DNA of 33,646 nucleotides from an uncultured Mycobacterium sp. (GTDB lineage Bacteria > Actinomycetota > Actinomycetes > Mycobacteriales > Mycobacteriaceae). The stretch covers positions 1-33,646 of the forward strand of contig FLQS01000027.1 in NCBI GenBank assembly GCA_900078375.1. Direction: 5' to 3'. The translations under genes were made by a program, and so were the position numbers. Shown one piece after another: positions 1 through 8,264 of this stretch (positions are counted from its first letter, which is position 1; the number at the start of each line of letters is the position of its first letter). A model generated the notes under the pieces. It was not told the origin of the DNA and ran no database searches. It worked only from the letters and a program-made list of their open reading frames with translations.

Positions 1-97
1 TGCCGCCGGCGGTGTGCTCCTGCGCCCCTTCGCCCGACTGATCTCCAAGGCCGGTGACAGCGTCACCACCTACGGCGAACCCTGGAACATGAACTGA
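1..97 (+). CDS. C-terminal end of an unrecognised protein (partial)
   Basis: Reading frame 2 is open from the window edge to TGA at 95-97 and gives about 31 residues ending GEPWNMN. The visible tail has a short hydrophobic stretch (AAGGVLLRPFARLI) and then a polar end. I do not recognise the family from so little. The gene converges on dapC, and a long hairpin at 122-159 lies just after its stop. That context and the high-GC codon use support a real gene end, but its function cannot be inferred here. Confidence 0.5.
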   Translation, partial: AAGGVLLRPFARLISKAGDSVTTYGEPWNMN

Positions 98-121
98 TCG
101 ACCGCGTCTGACCCCGCTTAG

Positions 122-159
122 GGTGGGGCGGTTGGGCTCGCTAGCCCAGCCGCTCCACC
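122..159. terminator. 17-bp hairpin between convergent genes, overlapping the dapC stop
   Basis: Bases 122-138 pair with 143-159 around a CGCT tetraloop, giving 17 consecutive pairs of which two are G-T wobbles (127-154 and 132-149). The dapC stop codon (141-143) starts in the loop and the right arm encodes the last residues of DapC. No T-tract follows on either strand, which is common for mycobacterial intrinsic terminators. It can serve both convergent genes. Confidence 0.6.
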
Positions 160-1247
160 GCGGCGGCGATCCGTTCGTCCGTAGCGGTCAGCGCCACCCG
201 AACGTGCTGCGCACCCCGGGCCCCGTAGAACTCCCCGGGAGCGACGAGGATGCCACGCTCGGCCAGCCAGGACAGGGTCGCCCGGCACGGCTCACCGCGA
301 GTAGCCCACAAGTACAGGCCCGCCTCGGAGTCGTCAACGGTGAAATCCGCTGACCGCATCGCGGCGAGCAGGACATCGCGGCGGCGCGCATAGCGCTGCC
401 GCTGCTGGAGTTCATGAGCGTCGTCGTCGAGCGCGGCCACCATCGCCGCCTGCACCGGCGTCGGCACCATCATCCCGGCGTGCTTGCGCACCGCCAACAA
501 TTCAGCGACCACATCGGGGTCGCCGGCGACGAACCCGGCGCGATACCCCGCCAGTGACGAGCTCTTCGACAGCGAGTGCACCGCCAGCAGCCCGGTGTGG
601 TCACCGCCGCTGACCGAGGGATGCAGCACCGAGGTCGGCTCCGCTTCCCATGCCAGGCCCAGGTAGCACTCGTCAGACACGACGAGAGTGCCGCGCTCGC
701 GGGCCCATTCGACGACCTTGCGCAGATGGTCGCGGCCCAGCACCTTGCCTGTCGGGTTGCTCGGGGAGTTGATGAACATCACCGCGGGCGACTCGGGACC
801 GAGCTGGGTCACCGAATCGGCCGGGATCACCCGGGCGCCGGCCAGCCGCGCCCCCACGTCGTAAGTCGGATAGGCCAATTCGGGCACCACGACCACGTCG
901 TCGGAGCCGACACCCAGCAGCGTCGGCAGCCACGCGATCAGCTCCTTGGTGCCGATGACCGGCAGCACCGCCTGTTCGGCCAGCCCAGTGACGCCGTAGC
1001 GCCGGTGCAAGGCAGCAACCGCCGAGGCGCGCAGGGCCGGCGTGCCAGCGGTCGTCGGATAGCCCGGTGCGGCGCTGGCCGCGGCGAGAGCGGCACGGAT
1101 AACGGGAGCCACCTCGTCCACCGGGGTGCCCACCGACAGGTCCACGATGCCGCCGGGGTGTGCCCGCGCGGTGGCCGTCACCTCGGCGAGGGTGTCCCAG
1201 GGGAACACCGGCAGCGCCGCTGACAGTGGCCGGCGGCGCGCACGCAA
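141..1247 (-). CDS. dapC: N-succinyldiaminopimelate aminotransferase DapC (PLP-dependent, class I/II)
   Basis: DapC transfers an amino group to N-succinyl-2-amino-6-ketopimelate in lysine/meso-diaminopimelate synthesis, in the cytosol. The protein closely resembles mycobacterial DapC (Rv1178) as I know it: it begins ALPVFPWDTLAEV, has the GYPTTAGT substrate segment, SPSNPTGKVLG, SDECYLGL, the PLP-lysine motif HSLSKSSSLAGYRAGF and ends HVRVALTATDERIAAAVERLG. No ATG or GTG fits the family start. The candidates are TTG at 1247 (368 aa, used here) and CTG at 1226 (361 aa, which matches the M. tuberculosis N-terminus better). The gene follows fdxC by 14 nt, so the two are probably co-transcribed. 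The pairing fdxC-dapC is conserved in mycobacteria. Confidence 0.92.
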   Translation of the reverse strand: MRARRRPLSAALPVFPWDTLAEVTATARAHPGGIVDLSVGTPVDEVAPVIRAALAAASAAPGYPTTAGTPALRASAVAALHRRYGVTGLAEQAVLPVIGTKELIAWLPTLLGVGSDDVVVVPELAYPTYDVGARLAGARVIPADSVTQLGPESPAVMFINSPSNPTGKVLGRDHLRKVVEWARERGTLVVSDECYLGLAWEAEPTSVLHPSVSGGDHTGLLAVHSLSKSSSLAGYRAGFVAGDPDVVAELLAVRKHAGMMVPTPVQAAMVAALDDDAHELQQRQRYARRRDVLLAAMRSADFTVDDSEAGLYLWATRGEPCRATLSWLAERGILVAPGEFYGARGAQHVRVALTATDERIAAAVERLG

Positions 1248-1261
1248 CGGGATCGGAGGCG

Positions 1262-1585
1262 TCAGTCCTCTTCCTTGGGCGGCAGATCCTTGACCGCTTG
1301 CGGATCGTTGTCGGTCAGCCCGACCTTCGACGCGCCGCCCGGCGAACCGAGCTCGGCGAAGAAGTCGGCGTTGATCTGGGTGTACTGCGACCACTGATCC
1401 GGGACATCGTCCTCGTAGTAGATCGCCTCGACGGGGCAGACCGGCTCACACGCGCCACAGTCCACGCACTCATCGGGGTGGATGAACAACATGCGCGCAC
1501 CCTCGTAGATGCAGTCGACCGGGCATTCCTCAATACATGCCTTGTCCTTGATGTCGACGCAGGGTTCGGCAATCGTGTACGTCAC
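1262..1585 (-). CDS. fdxC: Seven-iron ferredoxin FdxC ([3Fe-4S][4Fe-4S])
   Basis: This is a 107-residue acidic electron carrier. It has the N-terminal cluster ligands of 7Fe ferredoxins (CVDIKDKACIEECPVDCIYEG) and the second set CVDCGACEPVCPVEAIYYEDD, followed by the long acidic C-terminal extension typical of actinobacterial FdxA/FdxC. The start is GTG at 1585, preceded by GAGGAGAA six to seven bases upstream, a clear ribosome binding site. It matches Rv1177 in sequence type and in its position before dapC. Possible electron partners include P450s or oxidoreductases; none is encoded immediately next to it. Confidence 0.93.
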   Translation of the reverse strand: MTYTIAEPCVDIKDKACIEECPVDCIYEGARMLFIHPDECVDCGACEPVCPVEAIYYEDDVPDQWSQYTQINADFFAELGSPGGASKVGLTDNDPQAVKDLPPKEED

Positions 1586-1914
1586 TGAGGTTCTCCTCGG
1601 TCTGTCTACTCGTCGGGGTGGCTGTTATTCGGTATGGCTGTGTGTCAGCGCGGGCGCTGGGAACGCCTAGTATCCGATGCCGGTGGCCGGATAGCCGACT
1701 CAGTGTGCCCTAACTTGTCAGGTACCCGATACCAGTTCACCCAGGTGTTCCGCGCGGTAACTGATACTAGACGTTTCGTATATTAACTAGCTACAGCCGC
1801 AGATGCAGTGACGACACTGTCAGCACGTGAACATCCGCAGGGCACGTCATACTGCTTGGGCGGGGCATCGAGGCCGGTCGCCACGCGCAGCAACCTGTCA
1901 AGCAATACCCGGGA
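1586..1914. other. Divergent intergenic region between fdxC and the SARP-type regulator
   Basis: These 329 bases hold no convincing gene. A relatively AT-rich patch lies at about 1755-1800 (containing TATATTAACTAGC on the complementary reading), which may carry a promoter. Short open frames here have no codon bias or recognisable product. I see no clear operator or RNA gene. Confidence 0.4.
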
Positions 1915-4501
1915 GTGGCAGACGTGGCTGTACCAACCCTCGTCGACGACCCGGGTGACGAGCCGCCCGGCTCCCGCCACACCCTGCGACTACAGATTCT
2001 CGGGCCGCTGCGGATCTGGCGCGCCGGCGCCGAGCTGGACGCCGGCCCGCGACAGCAGGCCTACCTGCTGGCCCTGCTCTTGGCCCACGCCGGGCGGCCG
2101 ACCAGTACCGACGAACTGGTCAACCAGATCTGGGGTGAGAACCCACCGGTCAGCGCCCTCAACGTGGTGCACAAATACGTCGGCGCCCTGCGCCGCCTGC
2201 TGGAACCCGAGCTGCTGCCCCGCGACTCCGGCTCCCATCTGCGTCGGCGCGGCAACGGCTATCTGTTCACTGCCGATCCCGAGACCCTGGATCTGGTGCG
2301 CTTCCGGCACAGCGTCGCCACTGCGGAGGCCGCGCTCTCCGACCACCGCCAGCAGGCCGCGCTCGACCAGTACGTGGCGGCGCTCGGGTTGTGGTCCGGT
2401 CCCGCGGGCGACGGGCTGGGCCAAGGACCCGACTCGGTGCCGGTGTTCACCCGGCTCGACGGCGAGTTCTTCGATGCGTGCGTGGTGGCGGCGCACACGG
2501 CGGTCGCGCTGGGGCAACCGGAACGGGTGCTGGGTCCACTGCAGCTGGCTGCGACGATCGGGCCACTGCATGAGCCGGTACACGCGGCCCTGGTCTCTGC
2601 GCTGGGCGCCGCAGGCCGACAGGGTGAGGCACTGTCGGTGTACCGCGGCATGCGTACCCGGCTCGCCGAGGATCTCGGCATCGACCCCGGGATCGCGCTG
2701 CAGACCGCCCAGCAAGAGGTCCTCACCCAGGCACACGCGGCACCCGCGATGCCCGAGGCCACGCCGGCAAACATTCTCATCGGCCGGTCCGACGAACGCG
2801 CGATACTCCGTCGCGCGGTCGAACCGTCGTTCGTCGGTGGCAACGGGCTGGTGATCGTCGAGGGCGAACCCGGAGCCGGCAAGACCAGACTGCTGGAGGA
2901 AATCGCCGCAGAAGCCGAACGTCTTGGGGCACTGGTCGTTTGGGGCAGCTGCCTGGAGGGCGACGGGACGCCGTCGATGTGGCCGTGGGTGCAAGCGGTC
3001 GGCACCGTGGTGGACGCGCTGCCGCCGGGGGCGCGCAAGCAGTGGCTCGACGGCGACCTCGGCCGGCTGGTCGACCCGCGCGACGGCATCCTGTCGGGTT
3101 CGGTGCTCCCGGACAGCGGCGGGCAGTTCCGCCTGTTCGAGCGCGTCGTCGCCGTGGTGGCCGAAGTTGCGGCCCGCCAACCGCTGGTGCTGGTCATCGA
3201 TGATCTGCACTGGGCCGACGCGTCATCGCTGCAGTTGTTCACCCACCTCGCGGCGCGGCTGCCCAGCGGCGTGGTCGCGATCGGCGCACTGCGCGACCGT
3301 GCGCCCTCCCCCGGCAGCGAACAGGCGCGAATGCTCGCCGCCGCCAGCCGGGTGCCGGGCCATCGCCGGATTGCGCTCGGGCCACTCGATCTAGACGAGG
3401 TCGCCGAGCTGGTCCGCCGCGAGACGGGGCACGTCCCCGCCGCGGGCGCCGTGCGCAGCATCCATGCCCGCACCGCGGGCAACCCGTTCTTTGTCCGTGA
3501 GCTGGCCCGGTTCCTCACCGACGGCGGGCAGCTGTCCGACGACGTCGCCGCGCAGCCCGGCGTGTCCCGGCCGAGTCCGCGGGCCAGCTGTTCGGCACGT
3601 TCCAGCAGATCCACCGACGCCGCACCGTAGGACCGCTCATCAACAAGGCATCCAACTCGACCGCAGCGGACCGCTGGCCCGCCGGCTGCTCGAGCAGGGC
3701 TACGCGTCCGCGGACCCGATGTTGCGCACGTTCGGCCTGCAGGCCTGGGGCCTTCACCAGTGGGATGTCGGCAATATCAATGAAGCGTTCCGGTACCTCA
3801 CGCAGTCCGAGCAGACCCTGCTCACCGGGCTCGACCGCGTCGAGGACGATCGGGTACTCAGCGACCTGCAGCTGCTCATGACCGGGATGCTGGCGGAGGT
3901 CACCGCACTACGTGGCGACGTCGACGCCGCACGCGCGCTGCTGGACAGCCTGGAGATCGTCGCCGCCGACAATCCCTACCGAATCACGGTGTGGGCCACC
4001 ATGGTTGCCCGGATCGCTTCTATCGTCGGCGACCCACAGTGGGCACTGCGCGGGGCTGAGCGGGGCATTGCGGTAGACCCGGGCTTCTCGTTCGTCTTCC
4101 TCGGCACCTACCAGCGGCTGGCCAGATACTGGGCGCTGGCGATCGAGGGTGACCATGGTGCCATCCCCCAGGCGCAGCGCCTCATCGCCCGCAACCTTCT
4201 CGACCCGCCCCGCTCGTGCGTCGCCACCTGGTACGGGCTACTTGGCGAAATGCATTTGACGGCAGGCTCACTCGATGATGCCGCCGCTGCGCTCGACCGG
4301 GCTGACTTCTACCTCGACGCGTACGGCCAGCGCTACCCCGAAGGTCTGCTTCTCCTGCTGCGGGCCCAGCTGTTGCGGGCGCGGGGTGAGCCTGCCACTG
4401 TCGTGCGGTCCGCGGCCGAACGCGCCCGCCAACTGTCAGCCGAACACGGGGCACATCTGTTCGCCCGCCGCGCAGAGGAAGTGCTGGCCGAAATCCGGTA
4501 A
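1915..4501 (+). pseudogene. Broken SARP/BTAD-AAA-TPR transcriptional regulator
   Basis: The first part (GTG 1915, or GTG 1924 which has GGGAG eight bases upstream) encodes an OmpR-like winged helix (LRLQILGPLRIWRAGAEL), a bacterial transcriptional activation domain, and an AAA/STAND ATPase with Walker A (GEPGAGKTRLLEEI) and Walker B (LVLVIDDLHWADASS). That frame runs out at TAG 3628-3630. TPR-like sequence resumes in another frame from about 3633 (GIQLDRSGPLARRLLEQG) and continues to TAA at 4499-4501. The region normally linking ATPase and TPRs, some 150-200 residues, is missing, and the junction (about 3564-3630) carries an inverted fragment (separate entry). The whole is about 860 codons, against roughly 1000-1100 for related regulators. 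It is likely non-functional, although the first 571 residues could still be made as a truncated DNA-binding ATPase. Target genes are unknown. Confidence 0.8.
3564..3630 (-). other. Small inverted remnant inside the regulator pseudogene
   Basis: Read on the minus strand, 3614-3564 encodes VDLLERAEQLARGLGRD, preceded (to about 3630) by SYGAAS. This is a typical TPR/ATPase-linker helix for this regulator family and would fit just before the plus-strand AHQQGIQLDRSG segment. The plus strand of the same bases gives no sensible protein in any frame. I infer a micro-inversion at the deletion junction. The family placement relies on memory of related regulators, not an alignment. Confidence 0.5.
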
Positions 4502-4553
4502 CCCTGCCGTCCGCAGCTCCTATCAATCACCACCACCGATTCTGGGGATTCCA

Positions 4554-5228
4554 TCACGTTGGCTTCAGCGCATCCGCCAGCGCTTCGCCGATCACCGTGC
4601 CGGATTGCGGATTCTGTCCGGTGATCAACCGTCCGTCGACGACGAGATTCGGGTGCCACGCGTCGGTCGCCTCGTACCGGGCACCTTCCTCACGCAACGC
4701 CGCCTCCAGGTCGAACGGCACATCCTTGTCGGCATACCCGTCCTCTTCCTCGTCCGAGAAGGCGGTGAGCTTGCGGCCACGCACCAGCGGTGAACCGTCG
4801 TCCAACGTGACACCCAGGAACGCCGAAGGCCCATGGCAGACGGCCGCGACGATCAGCCCCGCGTCCCAGGCGCGGCGCACCGCGTCCTGCACTTCGGGGT
4901 TCCCGGTGATGTCGACCATCGGTCCGAGTCCACCGGGGAAGAAGACCGCGTCGTAGTCGAGCACATCGACCTCGGACAACTTGCGGCTGCGCGACAGCCG
5001 CCGGTAGGCCTGGCTGTCCTGAAAGGAGGTTTGCGAGGTGTCGTCGGCATCGAATCCGTCCTCGGGCGGCTTTCCGCCCAACGGGGAGGCGAACTCGACC
5101 GCGATCCCGCGTTTGTCCAGCGCCTGGAACGGATGGGCGATCTCCGGGAAGAAGAAGCCCGTGGCTCGGTTGTTCGGTCCGATGACGGCCGCATTCGTCG
5201 CGACGAACAGGACATACGGGACGCTCAT
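4554..5228 (-). CDS. DJ-1/PfpI-superfamily protein (Hsp31-like, class I glutamine amidotransferase fold)
   Basis: The protein has 224 residues, usual for single-domain Hsp31-like proteins. It shows the N-terminal strand (PYVLFVATNA), Glu29 in FFPEIAHPF, FFPGGLGPMVDI, and the nucleophile elbow AAVCHGPSA with Cys131-His132. The Cys-His-Glu set is the active-site pattern of DJ-1 glyoxalase III and chaperone-type members. The start at ATG 5228 is favoured because GAGGAG lies six bases upstream; the ATG at 5234 abuts that site. The gene faces the alcohol dehydrogenase operon across a 217-bp divergent region, which suggests a shared stress or aldehyde-detoxification role. That role is inferred. Confidence 0.85.
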   Translation of the reverse strand: MSVPYVLFVATNAAVIGPNNRATGFFFPEIAHPFQALDKRGIAVEFASPLGGKPPEDGFDADDTSQTSFQDSQAYRRLSRSRKLSEVDVLDYDAVFFPGGLGPMVDITGNPEVQDAVRRAWDAGLIVAAVCHGPSAFLGVTLDDGSPLVRGRKLTAFSDEEEDGYADKDVPFDLEAALREEGARYEATDAWHPNLVVDGRLITGQNPQSGTVIGEALADALKPT

Positions 5229-5445
5229 ACCCATCTCCTCTGGCTGAACTGGCTCTGTTCTTGCCATCTGAGCACCGGGGCGCCCGCGGCGACGTCCGGC
5301 GGTTCGCATCGGATAGGAAGGGACAACCATCGACGACGAACGCGCTATCGGAAGATCGACGTCCATTACTTGTCCACTGGTCGTCAACACCGTCCCCGTA
5401 GCGTCGCCGATATCGACACCGAACTACCGGAAGGGACCTGCCGAC
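5229..5445. promoter_or_regulatory. Divergent promoter region, DJ-1 gene versus ADH operon
   Basis: These 217 bp separate two divergent transcription units and must hold both promoters. No gene is apparent. The AraC-family protein encoded at 6488-7474 is a plausible regulator acting here, but I cannot point to a convincing operator. Confidence 0.4.
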
Positions 5446-6510
5446 ATGCTCGCGGCGCGAATTCACGAGTTCAACCAACCGTTGCAGATCGACGACATCC
5501 CGATCCCCGATCCTGCACCCAACCAAGTGCTACTCAAGGTCGCCGCGACCGGAATGTGCCGCAGCGACTACCAATTGCTCGACGGCTACTTCCGCGCCGG
5601 CCTTCCCGTGGACCTCCCATTCACCCCAGGACACGAGGTCTGCGGCTACATCGCCGCGCTGGGTGTCGAGGTGCCCGATACGTCGGATCTCAGCGAGGGC
5701 GATCTCGTCGTGGTGGACCCGAACTGGGGTGACGGAACGTGCCGGCAGTGCCACGAAGGCAACGAACAGCTATGCAGCAATGGACAACTCGTCGGCTTCG
5801 GCCCCAACGGCGGCTTCGCCGAATACATGCTGGCGCCCTACGACCACGTCATCTCCGTTGCCGACCAACCGGACGTCAACCCCGCATATCTCGCCCCGTT
5901 GACCGACGCCGGGATCACGCCGTACCGGGGGCTGAAGAAGCTGCGCGCGGCAGGCAAACTCGGCGCGGACCGCACCGTCGTCGTCAACGGCATCGGCGGA
6001 CTCGGCACTTACGGTGTCCAGTACGCCAAACTGCTCGGCGGTGGGGCAACGGTGCTCGCATTCGCCCGCAGCGATGAGAAGCTCACGGTGGCAACGGAGA
6101 ACGGCGCCGATCACACCGTCAACGTCCGCGGCAAATCGGCCGAAGCGGTGCAGGACGAACTCGACGGCCTTACCGGACGGCGGACAGTCGACGCCGTGCT
6201 GGACTGCGCCGGATCTCCGGAATCCCTCGGACTGGCGGCGTCCATTCTGGCGACCGAAGGCGCATTGGCTCAGGTGGGCCTCATGGGCGACCGCGTCGAG
6301 TTGCCGCTGTTCCCCTTCGTCAGTGGCGAGAAGTCCTACTTCGGCTCGTTCTGGGGCAGCCACAACGACCTCATCGAGGTGCTCACTCTGGTCAGGCAGG
6401 GTGCCATCAAACATCATGTGGTCCCGACGAGGCTCGCTGATGTCAACGACACCCTCGACGCACTGGGCCGCGGAGACATCGTCGGCCGTGCGGTCATCGT
6501 CTTCGAGTGA
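5446..6510 (+). CDS. Zinc-dependent medium-chain alcohol dehydrogenase
   Basis: This 354-residue cytosolic MDR-family oxidoreductase probably interconverts an alcohol and an aldehyde or ketone using NAD(P). The catalytic zinc ligands are Cys38 (GMCRSD), His63-Glu64 (GHEVCG) and Asp154 (PLTDAGITPY). The nucleotide fold motif NGIGGLG is at 181-187. The structural zinc lobe is unusual: Cys99, Cys102 and Cys110 are present, but the first cysteine is replaced by Asp96 (WGDGTCRQC). Archaeal ADHs with an acidic first ligand are known, so zinc may still bind. The start is ATG 5446 with GGAAGGGA upstream. Its 3' end overlaps the AraC-family gene, so the two are likely co-transcribed. Substrate unknown. 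Confidence 0.9.
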   Translation: MLAARIHEFNQPLQIDDIPIPDPAPNQVLLKVAATGMCRSDYQLLDGYFRAGLPVDLPFTPGHEVCGYIAALGVEVPDTSDLSEGDLVVVDPNWGDGTCRQCHEGNEQLCSNGQLVGFGPNGGFAEYMLAPYDHVISVADQPDVNPAYLAPLTDAGITPYRGLKKLRAAGKLGADRTVVVNGIGGLGTYGVQYAKLLGGGATVLAFARSDEKLTVATENGADHTVNVRGKSAEAVQDELDGLTGRRTVDAVLDCAGSPESLGLAASILATEGALAQVGLMGDRVELPLFPFVSGEKSYFGSFWGSHNDLIEVLTLVRQGAIKHHVVPTRLADVNDTLDALGRGDIVGRAVIVFE

Positions 6511-7474
6511 GCGCACCGCACCTCATCTGGTGGGCGATGAGGCACTGATTGCGAGGCTCGACGAACTCGCCCCTGCTGAAGGCCCCAACAGTGTTGACGT
6601 CTGGGCCGGGCTGACGATCCACCGCTTCTGCGGCCCCGCCATTCTGCGCCGTGCCGAGTTCGATTCGCTCTCAGTCGGATTCATCGCGCAGGCCACCGGC
6701 GCAGTGGCCTACGTGGTGACCGCCGAAGGCTCGAACATCGACCTTCAGATCACCGCAGCGTCATTGGAGCACCCCGTTTTCTACAGCGCATTGCACATCG
6801 ATCCGCAGCTGGTCCGCTCGATCTCATCAAGCATGTATCCGCTCAGCGTCGCCGGGGAGCGAGCAGACCCCAGCGACGCGCCGGCCCTGTCCACCCTCGA
6901 CGATGAGTTGATGGATGCGGTGATCGGGTTTCTGGCATCCCTATCCAGCAGTTGTGACCGCCGTGTCCTTGCCCCTCTGCGGATGAGCGAGATGGTGTAC
7001 CGGCTATTACAGCGTGAACAGCGAACGCGGCTGTTGCGCCTCTCCTCGGATGAGTTGCTGCGCAACCCCATTGCCGCAGCACTGAGTCACATTGCTGACC
7101 ACCTCGCGGAGCCGCTGTCGGCCAGCGCGTTGGCCGTGCACGTACACATGAGTCCGTCGGCGTTCTCGCGCGCATTCCGCGAGGCGACTGGCCGCCCGCC
7201 GTATCAGTACATCAAAGACCGCCGGCTCGACCGGGCGAGGGACCTGCTCGATGACCGCACATTTGGTGTCGCTGCCGTCGCCGGCGCAGTCGGATACTCC
7301 AGCGTGTCGCACTTCATCAAGGAGTTCCATCGCCGCTTCGGCAGTACACCGGGCGAGTACGCCGAGACCTCCGCGCAGCTCTTTCACTCGTCGTCCACTT
7401 CTCGTCAAGAGCACCGTCATAGCGTCTCCGTACAACGGCTTACCTCGATCGACAGGAACCATCACCATGACTGA
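6488..7474 (+). CDS. AraC-family transcriptional regulator
   Basis: The C-terminal third carries two helix-turn-helix units of AraC/XylS type: LAVHVHMSPSAFSRAFREAT, then GRPPYQYIKDRRLDRARDLL and VAAVAGAVGYSSVSHFIKEF, ending FGSTPGEYAE. The N-terminal part resembles the AraC-type regulator N-terminal domain (PF06719-like; SLEHPVFYSALHIDPQLV). The start is uncertain. GTG 6488 has GGAGA about ten bases upstream and overlaps the dehydrogenase by 23 nt (328 aa, used here); GTG 6530 is a shorter alternative. Its end overlaps the hydrolase start by 8 nt, indicating translational coupling. It probably controls its own operon and perhaps the divergent DJ-1 gene; the inducer is unknown. Confidence 0.87.
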   Translation: MRSSSSSERTAPHLVGDEALIARLDELAPAEGPNSVDVWAGLTIHRFCGPAILRRAEFDSLSVGFIAQATGAVAYVVTAEGSNIDLQITAASLEHPVFYSALHIDPQLVRSISSSMYPLSVAGERADPSDAPALSTLDDELMDAVIGFLASLSSSCDRRVLAPLRMSEMVYRLLQREQRTRLLRLSSDELLRNPIAAALSHIADHLAEPLSASALAVHVHMSPSAFSRAFREATGRPPYQYIKDRRLDRARDLLDDRTFGVAAVAGAVGYSSVSHFIKEFHRRFGSTPGEYAETSAQLFHSSSTSRQEHRHSVSVQRLTSIDRNHHHD

Positions 7475-8255
7475 CGTCGTCTTCATCCACGGACTGTGGG
7501 TGGCGTCCACCTCTTGGCAGCCCTGGATCGAACGCTTCGCCGAGGAGGGCTATCCGGCCATCGCTCCGCGCTGGCCGGGGGAAGCCGAGACAACGGCAGC
7601 CACCCGAGAAAACCCGAAAGCCCAAGCCGGCTTCGGACTTCAGCAGATCACCGATCACTTCGCGGCGGTCCTCGAACAATTCGACACAGCGCCGGTGGCC
7701 GTCGGTCACTCGTTCGGCGGTCTGATCGCCCAGAAGTTGCTCAGCCAGAACAAGGTGGCGGCGGCGGTGGCGATCGACCCGGCGCCGATCAAGGGAGTTA
7801 AGCCGCTTCCGCTGGCTCAGCTGCGGTCGGCCCTCCCGGTGCTGGGCAATCCGCTCAATCATGGCCGGGCAAAGGGTTTGACGCGCGGACAGTGGCGTTT
7901 CGGTTTCGGTAACACACTGACCGAGGCGGAATCCGATGCCCTGTGGGAACAATGGGCGATCCCGTCGCCGGGCAAGCCACTCTTCGAGGTGGGCACTGCC
8001 AACTTCGCGCCGAACTCCCCCGCCAAGGTCGACACCAACAGCGCGTCACGCGGACCACTGTTGATCACCGGCGGCACCAGAGACCACACCGTGCCGTTCG
8101 TCACCGCGCGCGCGGCATTCAAGCAGTACGCGAAATCGCCTGCTGTCACCGAGTTTCACGAGTTCGGCGGCAAGGGGCATTCGCTGACCGTCGACCACGG
8201 TTGGCGGGAAGTCGCCGACGTCGCATTGACCTGGCTGAAGGCGCAGAACCTGTAG
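7467..8255 (+). CDS. Alpha/beta hydrolase
   Basis: The protein has 262 residues with the alpha/beta hydrolase core. It shows the oxyanion segment FIHGLW near the N-terminus, nucleophile Ser82 in VGHSFGG, acid Asp206 in TGGTRDHTVP and His238 in GKGHSLTVD. The start is ATG 7467 with AGGAA nine bases upstream, overlapping the regulator's stop by 8 nt. It has no signal peptide, so it is likely cytosolic. As the last gene of the ADH-AraC-hydrolase set, it may hydrolyse an ester or lactone in the same pathway. The gene ends 9 bp before the convergent fbiC stop. Confidence 0.88.
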   Translation: MTDVVFIHGLWVASTSWQPWIERFAEEGYPAIAPRWPGEAETTAATRENPKAQAGFGLQQITDHFAAVLEQFDTAPVAVGHSFGGLIAQKLLSQNKVAAAVAIDPAPIKGVKPLPLAQLRSALPVLGNPLNHGRAKGLTRGQWRFGFGNTLTEAESDALWEQWAIPSPGKPLFEVGTANFAPNSPAKVDTNSASRGPLLITGGTRDHTVPFVTARAAFKQYAKSPAVTEFHEFGGKGHSLTVDHGWREVADVALTWLKAQNL

Positions 8256-8264
8256 CCAGACCCG

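Noticed and set aside
2259..3614. Long minus-strand open frame across the SARP gene
   Set aside because: Most is a GC-rich shadow. Only its first residues (3614-3564) look like protein, which I interpret as an inverted fragment and not a gene start.
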